Shown here piece by piece: positions 35,810-44,451 of a stretch of 64,000 nt of DNA. A program made the position numbers and the translations under genes. The notes under the pieces are model-generated. The model was not told the DNA's origin. It ran no database searches and worked only from the letters and a program-made list of their open reading frames with translations. The stretch's first letter is position 1; each line of letters opens with the position of its first letter. The DNA comes from Treponema sp. (GTDB lineage Bacteria > Spirochaetota > Spirochaetia > Treponematales > Treponemataceae), in NCBI GenBank assembly GCA_017553635.1, contig JAFZKN010000015.1:62001-126000 (forward strand). The letters run 5' to 3'.

Positions 35810-36022
35810 TCACATAATAGGAACAATTCCAGTACAAATTCCTATAACAAACAGCAAAACAAGTATAAACGGTAAAGCCATAATTCCAAACAAAATTGAA
35901 AAAACAAGCCATGCTGTCCGCTTTCCACGTTCTTCTTTCGAAGTTTTTCTGTGTTTAATAATTGAAAAAACAGCTCCAAAAGTTACAAAAACCCACACTG
36001 AAATATATACGATTTCAACCAT
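35810..36022 (-). CDS. two-pass membrane protein (70 residues)
   Basis: Two hydrophobic helices (VYISVWVFVTFGAVFSII and AWLVFSILFGIMALPFILVL) flank a basic cytoplasmic loop KHRKTSKEERGKR. First gene of a unit with the 47-residue protein and the PstS-like protein. A TATTAT lies 6 nt before the ATG without a Shine-Dalgarno, so it may be translated leaderless. Family not recognised. Confidence 0.6.
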   Translation of the reverse strand: MVEIVYISVWVFVTFGAVFSIIKHRKTSKEERGKRTAWLVFSILFGIMALPFILVLLFVIGICTGIVPIM

Positions 36023-36068
36023 AGCAAAATAATAACACAGGTTTTAAAATCCGTAAAGTTTTAAGCCC

Positions 36069-36097
36069 TTGACATCAAAAGAGGTATGAAATAAAAT
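36069..36097 (+). promoter_or_regulatory. pyrG promoter
   Basis: TTGACA at 36069-36074, 17-nt spacer, TAAAAT at 36092-36097. The hexaloop hairpin starts nine bases after the -10. Confidence 0.8.
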
Positions 36098-36106
36098 AAA
36101 AAAATA

Positions 36107-36170
36107 GAGCAAAGGCGCTCATTCGATTTGACGGTCTTAATATCGCCATATGGGATGAGCGCCTTTTTTT
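36107..36170 (+). promoter_or_regulatory. ANTAR-type hexaloop hairpin and terminator, pyrG leader
   Basis: GAGC-AAAGGC-GCUC at 36107-36120 (A1, G4). AAAGGCGCUCAU pairs with AUGAGCGCCUUU near 36155-36166, followed by U-rich sequence. The terminator loop includes CAUUCGAUUU, shared with the nadE leader. pyrG starts 49 nt downstream. Confidence 0.88.
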
Positions 36171-36218
36171 GTTTAAAAATTCCGGATGAAGCCGGATTAT
36201 AGAAAATGAGGGGTTTTT

Positions 36219-37820
36219 ATGACAAAGTTTATTTTTGTAACTGGTGGTGTTGTTTCTGGTCTTGGAAAAGGAATTACAGCGGCAAGTCTTGGTCGTCTTT
36301 TAAAATGCCGTGGACTTAAAGTAACAAGTCAAAAGCTTGACCCGTATATGAATGTTGACCCCGGCACCATGAGCCCTTTCCAGCACGGAGAAGTTTTTGT
36401 TACCGATGACGGCGCAGAAACAGACCTTGATCTGGGACACTACGAGCGCTTTATCGATGAAAACTTAAGCAAGTATTCCAACCTTACAAGCGGCCGCGTT
36501 TACTGGAATGTTTTAAACAAAGAACGCCAGGGAGAATATCTTGGACAGACAGTTCAGATTATTCCTCATGTAACAAATGAAATAAAAGATTTTATATTAA
36601 AGAATGCAGAAGTCGAAGATGCCGACGGTAAAAAAGCAGATGTAAGCATTGTAGAAATAGGCGGAACAATCGGTGATATCGAAAGCCAGCCCTTCTTAGA
36701 AGCAATAAGACAGCTTGCAATCGAAGTCGGCCGCAAAAACTGCCTTTTCATTCATGTATGTCTTGTTCCTTATATTTCAGGAAGTGATGAATTTAAATCA
36801 AAACCTACCCAGCATTCCGTAAAAGAAATAATGGCTGTAGGAATTCATCCAGACATAATCGTTACACGAAGTGACGGACAGGTCCCAGAAGAAATCAGAA
36901 AAAAGATTTCCCTTTTCTGCAACGTTTCAGAAGACTGTGTAATCGACAACAGAACCTTAGGCAGTCTTTATGAAGTTCCACTTATGCTTCACGAACAGAA
37001 GATGGACGAAGTTGTATGCCGCGAACTTGGAATCAACAGCACAAAATGTGACATCTCACACTGGCAGAAAATGGTAGATACCATTCATGCGCGTAAGGGA
37101 GAAGTTGTAATTGCACTTGTCGGAAAATATGTTAAGCTTCATGATTCATATTTAAGTATCGTTGAATCATTAAATCACGCAAGCTTTGTAATAGGGAAAA
37201 ATGTAAAGATAAAATGGGTAGACAGTGACAGTGTAACAGATGAAACTGCGCCAGAAGTTTTTGCAGACTGTTCAGGCATAATTCTTCCTGGTGGATTCGG
37301 TCACAGGGGAATCGAAGGAATGGTCTGTGCATGCCGCTACGCACGCACTCACAAGCTTCCATATTTTGGAATCTGCCTTGGAATGCAGATTGCAGTAATC
37401 GAATTTGCTCGTTCAGTTTTAGGATATAAAGATGCAAACAGCCGCGAGTTTGATGAACTTTGCGAGCATCCTGTAATCGACCTTATGAAAAACCAGGAAG
37501 GCGTAATTAAAGGCGGAACAATGCGTCTTGGAAGTTATCCTTGCACAGTCACACCTGGAACAATTCTCGAAAAGGCATACGGTAAAACTCATATAGACGA
37601 AAGACACCGACACCGCTATGAGTTTAACAATGATTACCGCGAAGAAATGACAAAGGCAGGCCTTACATTAAGCGGTACTTCCCCGGACGGAACACTCGTA
37701 GAGGCTGTAGAAGTAAAAGACCAGTTCCATGTCGGTGTTCAGTTCCACCCGGAATTTAAAAGCCGTCCTAACAACGCAGGTCCGCTCTTTGTAGAATTTT
37801 TACGTGCATGTTCTAAATAA
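36219..37820 (+). CDS. pyrG: CTP synthase
   Basis: Amidates UTP to CTP with glutamine. The 533-residue protein has the N-terminal synthetase domain (FVTGGVVSGLGKGITAASLG, QKLDPYMNVDPGTMSPFQHG, DLDLGHYERF) and a C-terminal class I amidotransferase with PGGFGHRGIEG, the nucleophile Cys in GICLGMQ and VGVQFHPEF. Normal length and order. Preceded by an ANTAR-type leader like other glutamine users here, and followed 61 nt later by the glutamine synthetase/ANTAR pair on the same strand. Confidence 0.97.
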   Translation: MTKFIFVTGGVVSGLGKGITAASLGRLLKCRGLKVTSQKLDPYMNVDPGTMSPFQHGEVFVTDDGAETDLDLGHYERFIDENLSKYSNLTSGRVYWNVLNKERQGEYLGQTVQIIPHVTNEIKDFILKNAEVEDADGKKADVSIVEIGGTIGDIESQPFLEAIRQLAIEVGRKNCLFIHVCLVPYISGSDEFKSKPTQHSVKEIMAVGIHPDIIVTRSDGQVPEEIRKKISLFCNVSEDCVIDNRTLGSLYEVPLMLHEQKMDEVVCRELGINSTKCDISHWQKMVDTIHARKGEVVIALVGKYVKLHDSYLSIVESLNHASFVIGKNVKIKWVDSDSVTDETAPEVFADCSGIILPGGFGHRGIEGMVCACRYARTHKLPYFGICLGMQIAVIEFARSVLGYKDANSREFDELCEHPVIDLMKNQEGVIKGGTMRLGSYPCTVTPGTILEKAYGKTHIDERHRHRYEFNNDYREEMTKAGLTLSGTSPDGTLVEAVEVKDQFHVGVQFHPEFKSRPNNAGPLFVEFLRACSK

Positions 37821-37836
37821 CGATAAAACAGAATTC

Positions 37837-37865
37837 TTGCATGCATCCAAAAAGTAAGTTATATT
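37837..37865 (+). promoter_or_regulatory. promoter of the glutamine synthetase/ANTAR pair
   Basis: TTGCAT at 37837-37842, 17-nt spacer, TATATT at 37860-37865. The leader is too short for any attenuator, so the regulator pair is not itself under the hairpin control it would exert. Confidence 0.65.
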
Positions 37866-37881
37866 TGATAAGAGGTTTTTT

Positions 37882-39054
37882 ATGTACACAGAAAACGATG
37901 TTTTAGACTATGTAACAGAGGAAGATGTAAAGTTCATACGACTGGCATTTTTTGATTTACGTGGTATTCAGAAAAACATTTCAATCATGGCAGGACAACT
38001 CAAAAGCGCATTCACTAACGGTGTAAGCTTTGATGCTTCAGCCATATACGGTTTTGAAACACCGGAAAAATCAGATCTCTTTTTACACCCGGATCCTACT
38101 ACACTCTCGGTTCTTCCATGGCGCCCTAACACAGGAAAAGTTGTCAGAATGTTCTGTACAATTTCCTACCCGGACGGAACACCTTATAAAAAAGATTGCA
38201 GAAGCCTTCTTATCAATGCAGTAGAAAAAGCAAAAAAAGATTTCGGTATTGAATTCCGTTTCGGAACTGAAATCGAATTTTATTTATTCAAACTTGACGA
38301 AAAAGGTTCACCTACAAAAATTCCGTTTGACAATGCAGGCTATATGGACATTGCTCCAGAAGACAAGGGTGAAAACATCCGTCGCGAAATCTGTTTTACT
38401 CTTGAACAGATGGGAATGATGCCTGAAGCAAGTCATCACGAAGAAGGTCCCGGTCAAAACGAAATCGACTTTCACTACTCTGATGCAGTTACAGCAGCAG
38501 ACAATGCCGCAACATTTAAATGGATTGTACGGACAAGAGCAAACAGCGCAGGTCTTTATGCAGACTTTTCACCAAAACCACTTTCTGACAAAGCCGGAAG
38601 CGGTTTTCACATCAACATCTCATGCTCGGACAGTTCTAAAAAAGAAAATGTGATTGCCGGAATTTTAAAGCACGCAGAAGAACTTACATACTACATGAAT
38701 AATACAGAAGATTCTTATGAACGCCTCGGTTCAAGCAAGGCTCCACGCACAATCGCATGGGGTTACGAAAACCGTTCAACCTTTATACGAGTTCCTGCAA
38801 CAACAAACGAAGATGCAAGCCGTATTGAAATAAGAACACCGGACAGCGAATGCAATGTTTACATCGTATTTACTCTTTTGATTAACGCTGCACTCGATGG
38901 AATAAAAAACAAACTCGCTCCACCTGAGCCTGTTAAAGACAATCTTTTCGAAAAATCTGCAGGTGGAAAATACAGTACACTTCCCGACACTTTGGATTCT
39001 GCCAGAATTATTGCAGAAAAAAGTTCTTTCATAAAGGAAGCACTCGGATTCTAA
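37882..39054 (+). CDS. glnA: short type I-like glutamine synthetase paired with the ANTAR regulator
   Basis: 390 residues, shorter than the usual ~440-470 of GSI. Family motifs are present: VSFDASAIYGFE, GTEIEFYLF, the metal-site segment EEGPGQNEIDFHYSDAV, GSGFHINIS, the ATP/glutamate region NRSTFIRVP and RIEIRTPDSECN. It may be a working enzyme alongside the type III enzyme, or a sensor of glutamine for the regulator encoded 1 nt downstream. A glnA followed by an ANTAR gene (nitR) is the arrangement known in solventogenic clostridia. The sensor role is inference. Confidence 0.88.
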   Translation: MYTENDVLDYVTEEDVKFIRLAFFDLRGIQKNISIMAGQLKSAFTNGVSFDASAIYGFETPEKSDLFLHPDPTTLSVLPWRPNTGKVVRMFCTISYPDGTPYKKDCRSLLINAVEKAKKDFGIEFRFGTEIEFYLFKLDEKGSPTKIPFDNAGYMDIAPEDKGENIRREICFTLEQMGMMPEASHHEEGPGQNEIDFHYSDAVTAADNAATFKWIVRTRANSAGLYADFSPKPLSDKAGSGFHINISCSDSSKKENVIAGILKHAEELTYYMNNTEDSYERLGSSKAPRTIAWGYENRSTFIRVPATTNEDASRIEIRTPDSECNVYIVFTLLINAALDGIKNKLAPPEPVKDNLFEKSAGGKYSTLPDTLDSARIIAEKSSFIKEALGF

Positions 39055-39055
39055 A

Positions 39056-39622
39056 ATGACAGAAGACACTCACAGCGTTTTAATTGTTACTAAAGATTCA
39101 AAACTTTCCTCAACAATTGGAGTTATGCTTCCTTCTCCGGTTTTTGAAACCGAAGTTATAAATGATTTTAACGAAGCAAGACGCCGTGCAGCGGAACGTG
39201 TTTATAATATTATTATTGTTGATTATGCTGAAGGCGATGGAATTGATTTTTCTGTCGATGCTTCAGAATCATTAAGCACAATTCTTTTATTAACACCCCC
39301 ACAGCTTTTTGAAGAAGTCAGCTATCGTGTTGAAGGCTATGGAATAATTACTATCCCAAATCCATTTGATCAGTTCTATTTTTACAACATGATTAAAGCT
39401 GCAATTGCAATGCAGTATAAAGTTCAGGTTTTATCAAGCAAGGCAACACAGCTTAAAGTAAAAATGGAAGAAATCAGACTTGTTAACCGTGCTAAAATGC
39501 TTTTAATGCAGACCATGAATATGACTGAACAGGAAGCCCACCGTTCAATTGAAAAAGAAGCCATGGACCGCGGACTTAAAAAGACAGCCGTTGCAGAAGA
39601 AATAATCAAGAGAATGGGGTAA
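39056..39622 (+). CDS. nitR: NitR-like response-regulator protein with ANTAR RNA-binding domain
   Basis: 188 residues: receiver-like domain 1-120, coiled coil about 123-140, ANTAR domain about 132-186 with the conserved pattern NRAKMLLMQ, MTEQEAHRSIEKEAMDRGLK and AVAEEIIKRMG. The receiver keeps one Asp (IIIVDYAEG, Asp56) but lacks the usual acidic pair, and a Pro stands where the Lys should be (IPNPF). Phosphorylation is therefore unlikely and control probably comes by protein contact. ANTAR proteins bind A1/G4 hexaloop hairpins in nascent RNA and block terminators. Nine such hairpins precede nitrogen genes here. Starts one base after the glutamine synthetase stop. Confidence 0.92.
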   Translation: MTEDTHSVLIVTKDSKLSSTIGVMLPSPVFETEVINDFNEARRRAAERVYNIIIVDYAEGDGIDFSVDASESLSTILLLTPPQLFEEVSYRVEGYGIITIPNPFDQFYFYNMIKAAIAMQYKVQVLSSKATQLKVKMEEIRLVNRAKMLLMQTMNMTEQEAHRSIEKEAMDRGLKKTAVAEEIIKRMG

Positions 39623-39658
39623 TTCTTACCCATATTACGTAAATTCAGCATAAAAAAA

Positions 39659-39687
39659 TAGACATTTAGGCTGAATGGTGCTAAAAT
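39659..39687 (+). promoter_or_regulatory. chemoreceptor promoter
   Basis: TAGACA at 39659-39664, 17-nt spacer, TAAAAT at 39682-39687. No sigma-28 type GCCGATAA box was found. Confidence 0.6.
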
Positions 39688-39722
39688 TCTAACGATATAC
39701 TTACTTGTTAAGGAGAGTCATT

Positions 39723-41852
39723 TTGAAGAGCATCCGTGTTAAAATTTTATCTGCTGTTATAGCAATCCTTTTGATTACAACTGGATTTCTGAGCTATTTT
39801 TCACTTCAGGAAGCTAAAAAATCCCTGGAGAATACCGTAAAACAAACTCTTGATATTGTTTCTTCCAAAGCTGAAAAAGAAATTGCCGACTTAAATAACA
39901 GACACTTTACTATGATCAGGGCCCTTGCACACATTCCGTATTATGCAGACCCTAACATAACCCTTGAAGAAAAATGTGCCCAGCTTAATGCCCTTACAAC
40001 CCTAGATCCTTCAACTTATGTAAATGTTGCGTTCTATGATGCAGATGGTTATACAATTTATGGTGGCGGCGCCAGAGTAAATTTTAGTGACATGGATTAT
40101 GTAAAACGCTCTCTTGCAGGGCAGGAAGTTACTACTGATCCGATTTTCTTTTCTGCTGCGGATCTCGAAGGACGTTCAAAAGACGGCTCTGTTGCAGACA
40201 TGGAAACAGATGTACAGATCCTTATTTTCTACGCAGTTCCTGTTTATGGAAAATTCAGAAAGGTTGTCGGTTCTATCGTAGCAATAATTAATGGTGCGTG
40301 TTTCCGTGATATTGTAAAAAATATTGATATGGGAGATGGAATTCATCCTGCAATCATCGCAAGAACAACAGCAACCATTTTCGGAATTGCAAAAAACCAG
40401 AAACAGACATATGTAAACATACCGGAACTTTTTGAAAATGAAGAGTTTAAACCTATAAGAGATGATATGCTTGCAGGAAATCAAAAACGCCTCAACATAA
40501 ATTATCCTGGAATAAACAAAAAAACAATTATAAGCTATAACCCTGTTCCTGGAACTACATGGACTCTCATGTCTGCCGTTCCATATTCATATTATTTCGG
40601 ACACTTAACGGATCTTGTCCGTGTAGACATTCTTATTCTTGTAGTATCAACTCTTGCAGCATGTTTTGTCATAATTCCACTGATTCATGCAATCGTCAGA
40701 CCACTTAACGTCGTAAGTAAATCTATCAATCAGATTGCAAGCGGTAACGCAGACTTAACACAGAGAATTGCGGTTAAATCTAAAGATGAAGTTGGTCTTG
40801 TAGTGCAGGGATTCAATAACTTTACAAACAAACTTCAGGATATTCTAAAAAACATCAAGAGTTCTCAGACAAATCTTGAAAATGTCGGACGCGCAATGGA
40901 TTCAAGTACACAGGACACAAGTGCATCTATCACAGAAATCATTGCAAACATTGAAAGCGTTCACAAACAGATTATTAATCAGAGTGAAAGTGTTCAGCAG
41001 ACTGCAACAGCTGTAAACGAAATTGCAGCAAACATTTCATCTCTTGAACGCCTTATCATAAATCAATCAAACGGAGTTACAAGTGCTTCTTCTGCAGTTG
41101 AAGAAATGATGGGTAACATTCAGGCAGTAAATAATTCTGTAGATAAAATGGCATCTTCTTTTGACAGACTGCTTCTTGATACACAGACAGGTTCTTCAAA
41201 ACAGGCAGATGTAACCAAGAAAGTTGAACAGATTGTAACTCAGTCTAAGATGCTTCAGGAAGCCAACCAGGTTATTTCCAACATCGCAAGCCAGACAAAC
41301 CTTCTTGCAATGAATGCAGCAATCGAAGCTGCACATGCAGGGGAAGCTGGAAAAGGCTTCTCGGTTGTTGCAGATGAAATCAGAAAACTTTCAGAAACTT
41401 CTACAACACAGTCAAAAACAATCAAAGAACAGCTTAACAGTATTAGAAAATCAATCGAGGAAGTTGTAATTGCTTCTCATGATTCAAACAGCGCATTTAT
41501 TTCTGTATCAGATGCAATCAAAGATACAGACGAAATCGTCCGCCTTATCAAGATAGCAATGGAAGAACAGACACTTGGTTCTCAACAGATTAACCAGGCT
41601 CTGCATGAAATGAACGACAGTACGGCAGAAGTAAAGACTGCAGGTCATGAAATGGCAGAAGGAAACCAGCATATTCTTTCAGAAGTTAAAAACCTTCAGG
41701 ACAGTACTTACCTTATGAAACAGAGTATGGAAGAAATGTCCATTGGCGCTGAAAGAATCAACATGACTGGCACAGGATTAAATGAAATTTCTTCTAAACT
41801 TAAAGAATCAATCGAACAGATTGGAAACGAAGTAAATCTGTTTAAAGTTTAG
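39723..41852 (+). CDS. methyl-accepting chemotaxis protein with dCACHE sensor
   Basis: 709 residues: membrane segment about 5-25, periplasmic double-CACHE ligand domain about 30-300 (ADGYTIYGGGARVNF, FYAVPVYGKFRKVVGSIVAI), second membrane segment (VDILILVVSTLAACFVIIPL), HAMP (IVRPLNVVSKSINQIASGNA), then a long cytoplasmic signalling hairpin whose tip reads QTNLLAMNAAIEAAHAGEAG. That tip contacts CheA and CheW. Start is TTG 39723 behind AAGGAGAG; an upstream in-frame start at 39705 has no such site. Ligand not predictable. Monocistronic with a strong terminator. Confidence 0.92.
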   Translation: MKSIRVKILSAVIAILLITTGFLSYFSLQEAKKSLENTVKQTLDIVSSKAEKEIADLNNRHFTMIRALAHIPYYADPNITLEEKCAQLNALTTLDPSTYVNVAFYDADGYTIYGGGARVNFSDMDYVKRSLAGQEVTTDPIFFSAADLEGRSKDGSVADMETDVQILIFYAVPVYGKFRKVVGSIVAIINGACFRDIVKNIDMGDGIHPAIIARTTATIFGIAKNQKQTYVNIPELFENEEFKPIRDDMLAGNQKRLNINYPGINKKTIISYNPVPGTTWTLMSAVPYSYYFGHLTDLVRVDILILVVSTLAACFVIIPLIHAIVRPLNVVSKSINQIASGNADLTQRIAVKSKDEVGLVVQGFNNFTNKLQDILKNIKSSQTNLENVGRAMDSSTQDTSASITEIIANIESVHKQIINQSESVQQTATAVNEIAANISSLERLIINQSNGVTSASSAVEEMMGNIQAVNNSVDKMASSFDRLLLDTQTGSSKQADVTKKVEQIVTQSKMLQEANQVISNIASQTNLLAMNAAIEAAHAGEAGKGFSVVADEIRKLSETSTTQSKTIKEQLNSIRKSIEEVVIASHDSNSAFISVSDAIKDTDEIVRLIKIAMEEQTLGSQQINQALHEMNDSTAEVKTAGHEMAEGNQHILSEVKNLQDSTYLMKQSMEEMSIGAERINMTGTGLNEISSKLKESIEQIGNEVNLFKV

Positions 41853-41893
41853 ACTTAAATAAATCTGACATTTCTATACACAAACCCGATATT

Positions 41894-41935
41894 AAAGGGA
41901 ACTTCTAAAAACTGTAGTTTTTAGAAGTTCCCTTT
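41894..41935. terminator. bidirectional terminator
   Basis: AAAGGGAACUUCUAAAAAC pairs with GUUUUUAGAAGUUCCCUUU over a four-base loop. The A/U runs serve both the chemoreceptor (+) and the convergent 134-residue gene (-). Confidence 0.9.
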
Positions 41936-41937
41936 AA

Positions 41938-42342
41938 TTATTTAACCGGAGAAGTTTTTATGCCATCAGAAACACAGTCCACAACAGCAATCTGAAAATC
42001 GTCTTCGTAAATTATCTTACCCGGAACAAAATCGCACTCAGAAATAAAAAGGTCAAGGCCGTACTTTTTTGCCATCGCGCGGTAAAAAGTCATCTGCGCA
42101 TAAATGTCATTACCCTGTGGCGTATCTTTAAACCATGTAATCGCCTTTTCCTGATTACCGCCTTCATAAAACGGCGGAACAGGCAGCACCTTTTCGAAGT
42201 ACTCGCGGTTTTTCCAGTACTCTTTAATCTCGTCTTCGTTCATCGTTTTTGAATCAACAAGCTTTCCGATTGCGGTAAAAATTCCCCGCGGCTGCTGTGT
42301 TATATAAGCAATGTCTTTTGTGTGAACTCTGTAGTATTTCAT
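41938..42342 (-). CDS. uncharacterised protein (134 residues)
   Basis: Not recognised. The product is soluble, with the aromatic-rich N-terminus MKYYRVHTKDIAYITQQPRG and motifs EYWKNREYFEKVLPVPPFY and GNQEKAITWFKDT. No signal or membrane segment. ATG follows AAAGGA. Separate from the upstream secreted-protein gene by 68 nt, and shares the terminator with the chemoreceptor. Confidence 0.7.
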   Translation of the reverse strand: MKYYRVHTKDIAYITQQPRGIFTAIGKLVDSKTMNEDEIKEYWKNREYFEKVLPVPPFYEGGNQEKAITWFKDTPQGNDIYAQMTFYRAMAKKYGLDLFISECDFVPGKIIYEDDFQIAVVDCVSDGIKTSPVK

Positions 42343-42410
42343 TTTTATATCCTTTAAAAAGGCAGATTATGTTTAGATTATATAATCGATTGAGGAATTT
42401 TTCATTAAAT

Positions 42411-43796
42411 TTATTCTTTAATACTGCTATCTTCGATTATCAAGCCTCTTTCATATTTATACTTGTATGCATAGTTTACAAAGTATGGATTTCCGTTTTT
42501 ATCACACAACTTTTTAAAAGAATCACCGTTGATGTAATATGGCGAAAGTGAATACTGTCCGTTCCAGTCAAACCGCCTTGTCGAAAAGAAAAAGCACAGT
42601 TCGTTATTATATATTCCAATAAAATTAGTGTTAAAATCTGCTTCTACATATCTGTCTTGAGCTGGATAAAAAATAATTTTTTCTGGATCTGTTATGTCAA
42701 AAATATAAGCTTCATAATCAAAATATTTTCCTAAAGGGCTTGTAAAAATTAAATATGATTTATTTTTATAACTGAATGAATAAAATTTTAAGTGCGGAGT
42801 GTCCCCAAGATAACCGTCAAAAACAAATTCCTGACTGTTTATTACAATTTTATTCTTCTGGTCTTTGATTTTATGACTGTAATAAGGATAAAGTAAAAAT
42901 GATTTTATCTCTTTATGATCATCCAAATTAAAAGTCCGGCAGTCTTGGTAATCTTTATCTTCTATATGCTCTGGCACAAGAAATCTATATTCTGCTTTAA
43001 TTTCCTTAACCGGTAATTTTTTAAAATCATACAGGCCTTTTAAATTATCCTCTAAAAAACCTTTACTTAAATCAACTCCCAAGAAATTTACAAAAACTTC
43101 CTCGCCTTCGTATACATATTCCGCATCTGCAACAATAAGGGCTATCCTGTCTTCATACGGGCTTCTTATATATGAAGTAGCCATTACATAACTGCACTGT
43201 TTCTTTTTTATTTCACAGATTACTTTATATTTATCTCCTTTAAAGGCTGCTATTTCATAATCTGAATATTCTACTCCAAACTCACCGGTAACAGCAGTCT
43301 CATTGAGAATTTCAAATTCAACATTTACATCATTTTTACCAGCAGGAGAAAGGAGTTCTGTTTTTACAGGCTTGATAATTATTTTATTAGCCTTTAAATT
43401 TTTGTTAAACTCAGCTGAATTAGTTTTAATACATTTATAAAATGCCTGTAAATCAGAATTATCATTGTCCCTGTCATACCATTCAATTTTTTTGTAATAA
43501 ACATTTTTACCGCTTACCATATCTTGAATCGTAAAATATAAATCGCTTCCACCACGGCCTTCTACTTTTTTATCCTGAACATACGCAAGCTTTCCGTCCT
43601 TTGACCAGCCGAGCACATAAATATTATTATTTTCCTGGTAAATATTTAATTTATTATTTCTCTTAGTTTTTTCAACTAAAAGCGACGTTATATTTGAATC
43701 AAGTTTATATTCGTTTATATTTATTCTGCTTATATCTTGAGAATACACATTTATAGATAACAGAAGAACCAGTAATGAAACGAAGATTTTTTTCAT
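42411..43796 (-). CDS. secreted protein of unknown function (461 residues)
   Basis: Signal peptide MKKIFVSLLVLLLSINVYS with cleavage near residue 19, no lipobox Cys, so a periplasmic or exported protein. The mature part begins QDISRININEY, contains WSKDGKLAYVQDKKVEGRGG (beta-propeller-like) and many aromatic beta strands. No domain recognised. ATG is preceded by AAGGAG-like sequence. 219 nt of non-coding sequence without clear features separates it from the next upstream gene. Confidence 0.7.
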   Translation of the reverse strand: MKKIFVSLLVLLLSINVYSQDISRININEYKLDSNITSLLVEKTKRNNKLNIYQENNNIYVLGWSKDGKLAYVQDKKVEGRGGSDLYFTIQDMVSGKNVYYKKIEWYDRDNDNSDLQAFYKCIKTNSAEFNKNLKANKIIIKPVKTELLSPAGKNDVNVEFEILNETAVTGEFGVEYSDYEIAAFKGDKYKVICEIKKKQCSYVMATSYIRSPYEDRIALIVADAEYVYEGEEVFVNFLGVDLSKGFLEDNLKGLYDFKKLPVKEIKAEYRFLVPEHIEDKDYQDCRTFNLDDHKEIKSFLLYPYYSHKIKDQKNKIVINSQEFVFDGYLGDTPHLKFYSFSYKNKSYLIFTSPLGKYFDYEAYIFDITDPEKIIFYPAQDRYVEADFNTNFIGIYNNELCFFFSTRRFDWNGQYSLSPYYINGDSFKKLCDKNGNPYFVNYAYKYKYERGLIIEDSSIKE

Positions 43797-44015
43797 ATTT
43801 AACTCCTTATCAGTTAAATTATCAGTTAAAAAACTTCCATACCCCTATGATTACAATTCCCCATAGACAAAGCTGATTATCTGTCCTTGTCAGAAGCTTC
43901 GCCTTTTCCAATTCCAATAATCCTGCAGTCTTGAGTTACAAAACGGACATTTGGCAGAAACCCGTTATATAAACAAAAATAGTATTAAAAGGATTTTTCT
44001 GTATATTCCCATATC

Positions 44016-44429
44016 TTATTTTCCAAGGCCGTGCATATAAAGTTCTACACTATCAAGATATTGGCACAATGATTTATTAAATTTTTCGTAATCGGCTTCA
44101 CTAAATTCGTCGCCGGCAGCAATGGTCGAAACATTTACAACCTGAGTCTGATTATAAATCGACATCATCAGGGGAACTTTAAGTATTTTTGACATTCCTC
44201 TAATTGTCAAAAAGCTTCCCTCTTCTATCTTCATGATATCATCTTTAGATTTTATTTCGAGTACTTCACCCTCAGGAGCTGGAAACCTGCTTGAAAGGAT
44301 TTCTGTTCCGTCATAATAATCATAAACTGCCGCTATGCCCCTGCAGATATTTTCCCATCCGGTCGGATATGTTAATTTCCACTGAGAACAAAGCCATCCA
44401 TCTTCTTTTTTAACTCCAATCAGAAGCAT
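44016..44429 (-). CDS. uncharacterised protein (137 residues), downstream of rrf2
   Basis: Not recognised. Soluble, with WLCSQWKLTYPTGWENICRG near the start and a C-terminal helix EADYEKFNKSLCQYLDSVEL. Starts behind GGAG, 22 nt after the Rrf2 gene, so it is third in the hydE-rrf2 unit. The context suggests a role linked to redox or iron-sulfur control, which is inference only. Confidence 0.65.
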   Translation of the reverse strand: MLLIGVKKEDGWLCSQWKLTYPTGWENICRGIAAVYDYYDGTEILSSRFPAPEGEVLEIKSKDDIMKIEEGSFLTIRGMSKILKVPLMMSIYNQTQVVNVSTIAAGDEFSEADYEKFNKSLCQYLDSVELYMHGLGK

Positions 44430-44451
44430 TTTTTAATTCTCCAAAAAACAA

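Noticed and set aside
2901..36170. Reading the nine leaders as plain terminators of upstream genes
   Set aside because: Most follow a promoter by 6-12 nt and sit between promoter and start codon of the downstream gene; the small co-varying hexaloop stem is not needed for a terminator.
2901..36170. Glutamine riboswitch (glnA or downstream-peptide class)
   Set aside because: The conserved core of those aptamers is not present; the shared element is only the short hexaloop hairpin.
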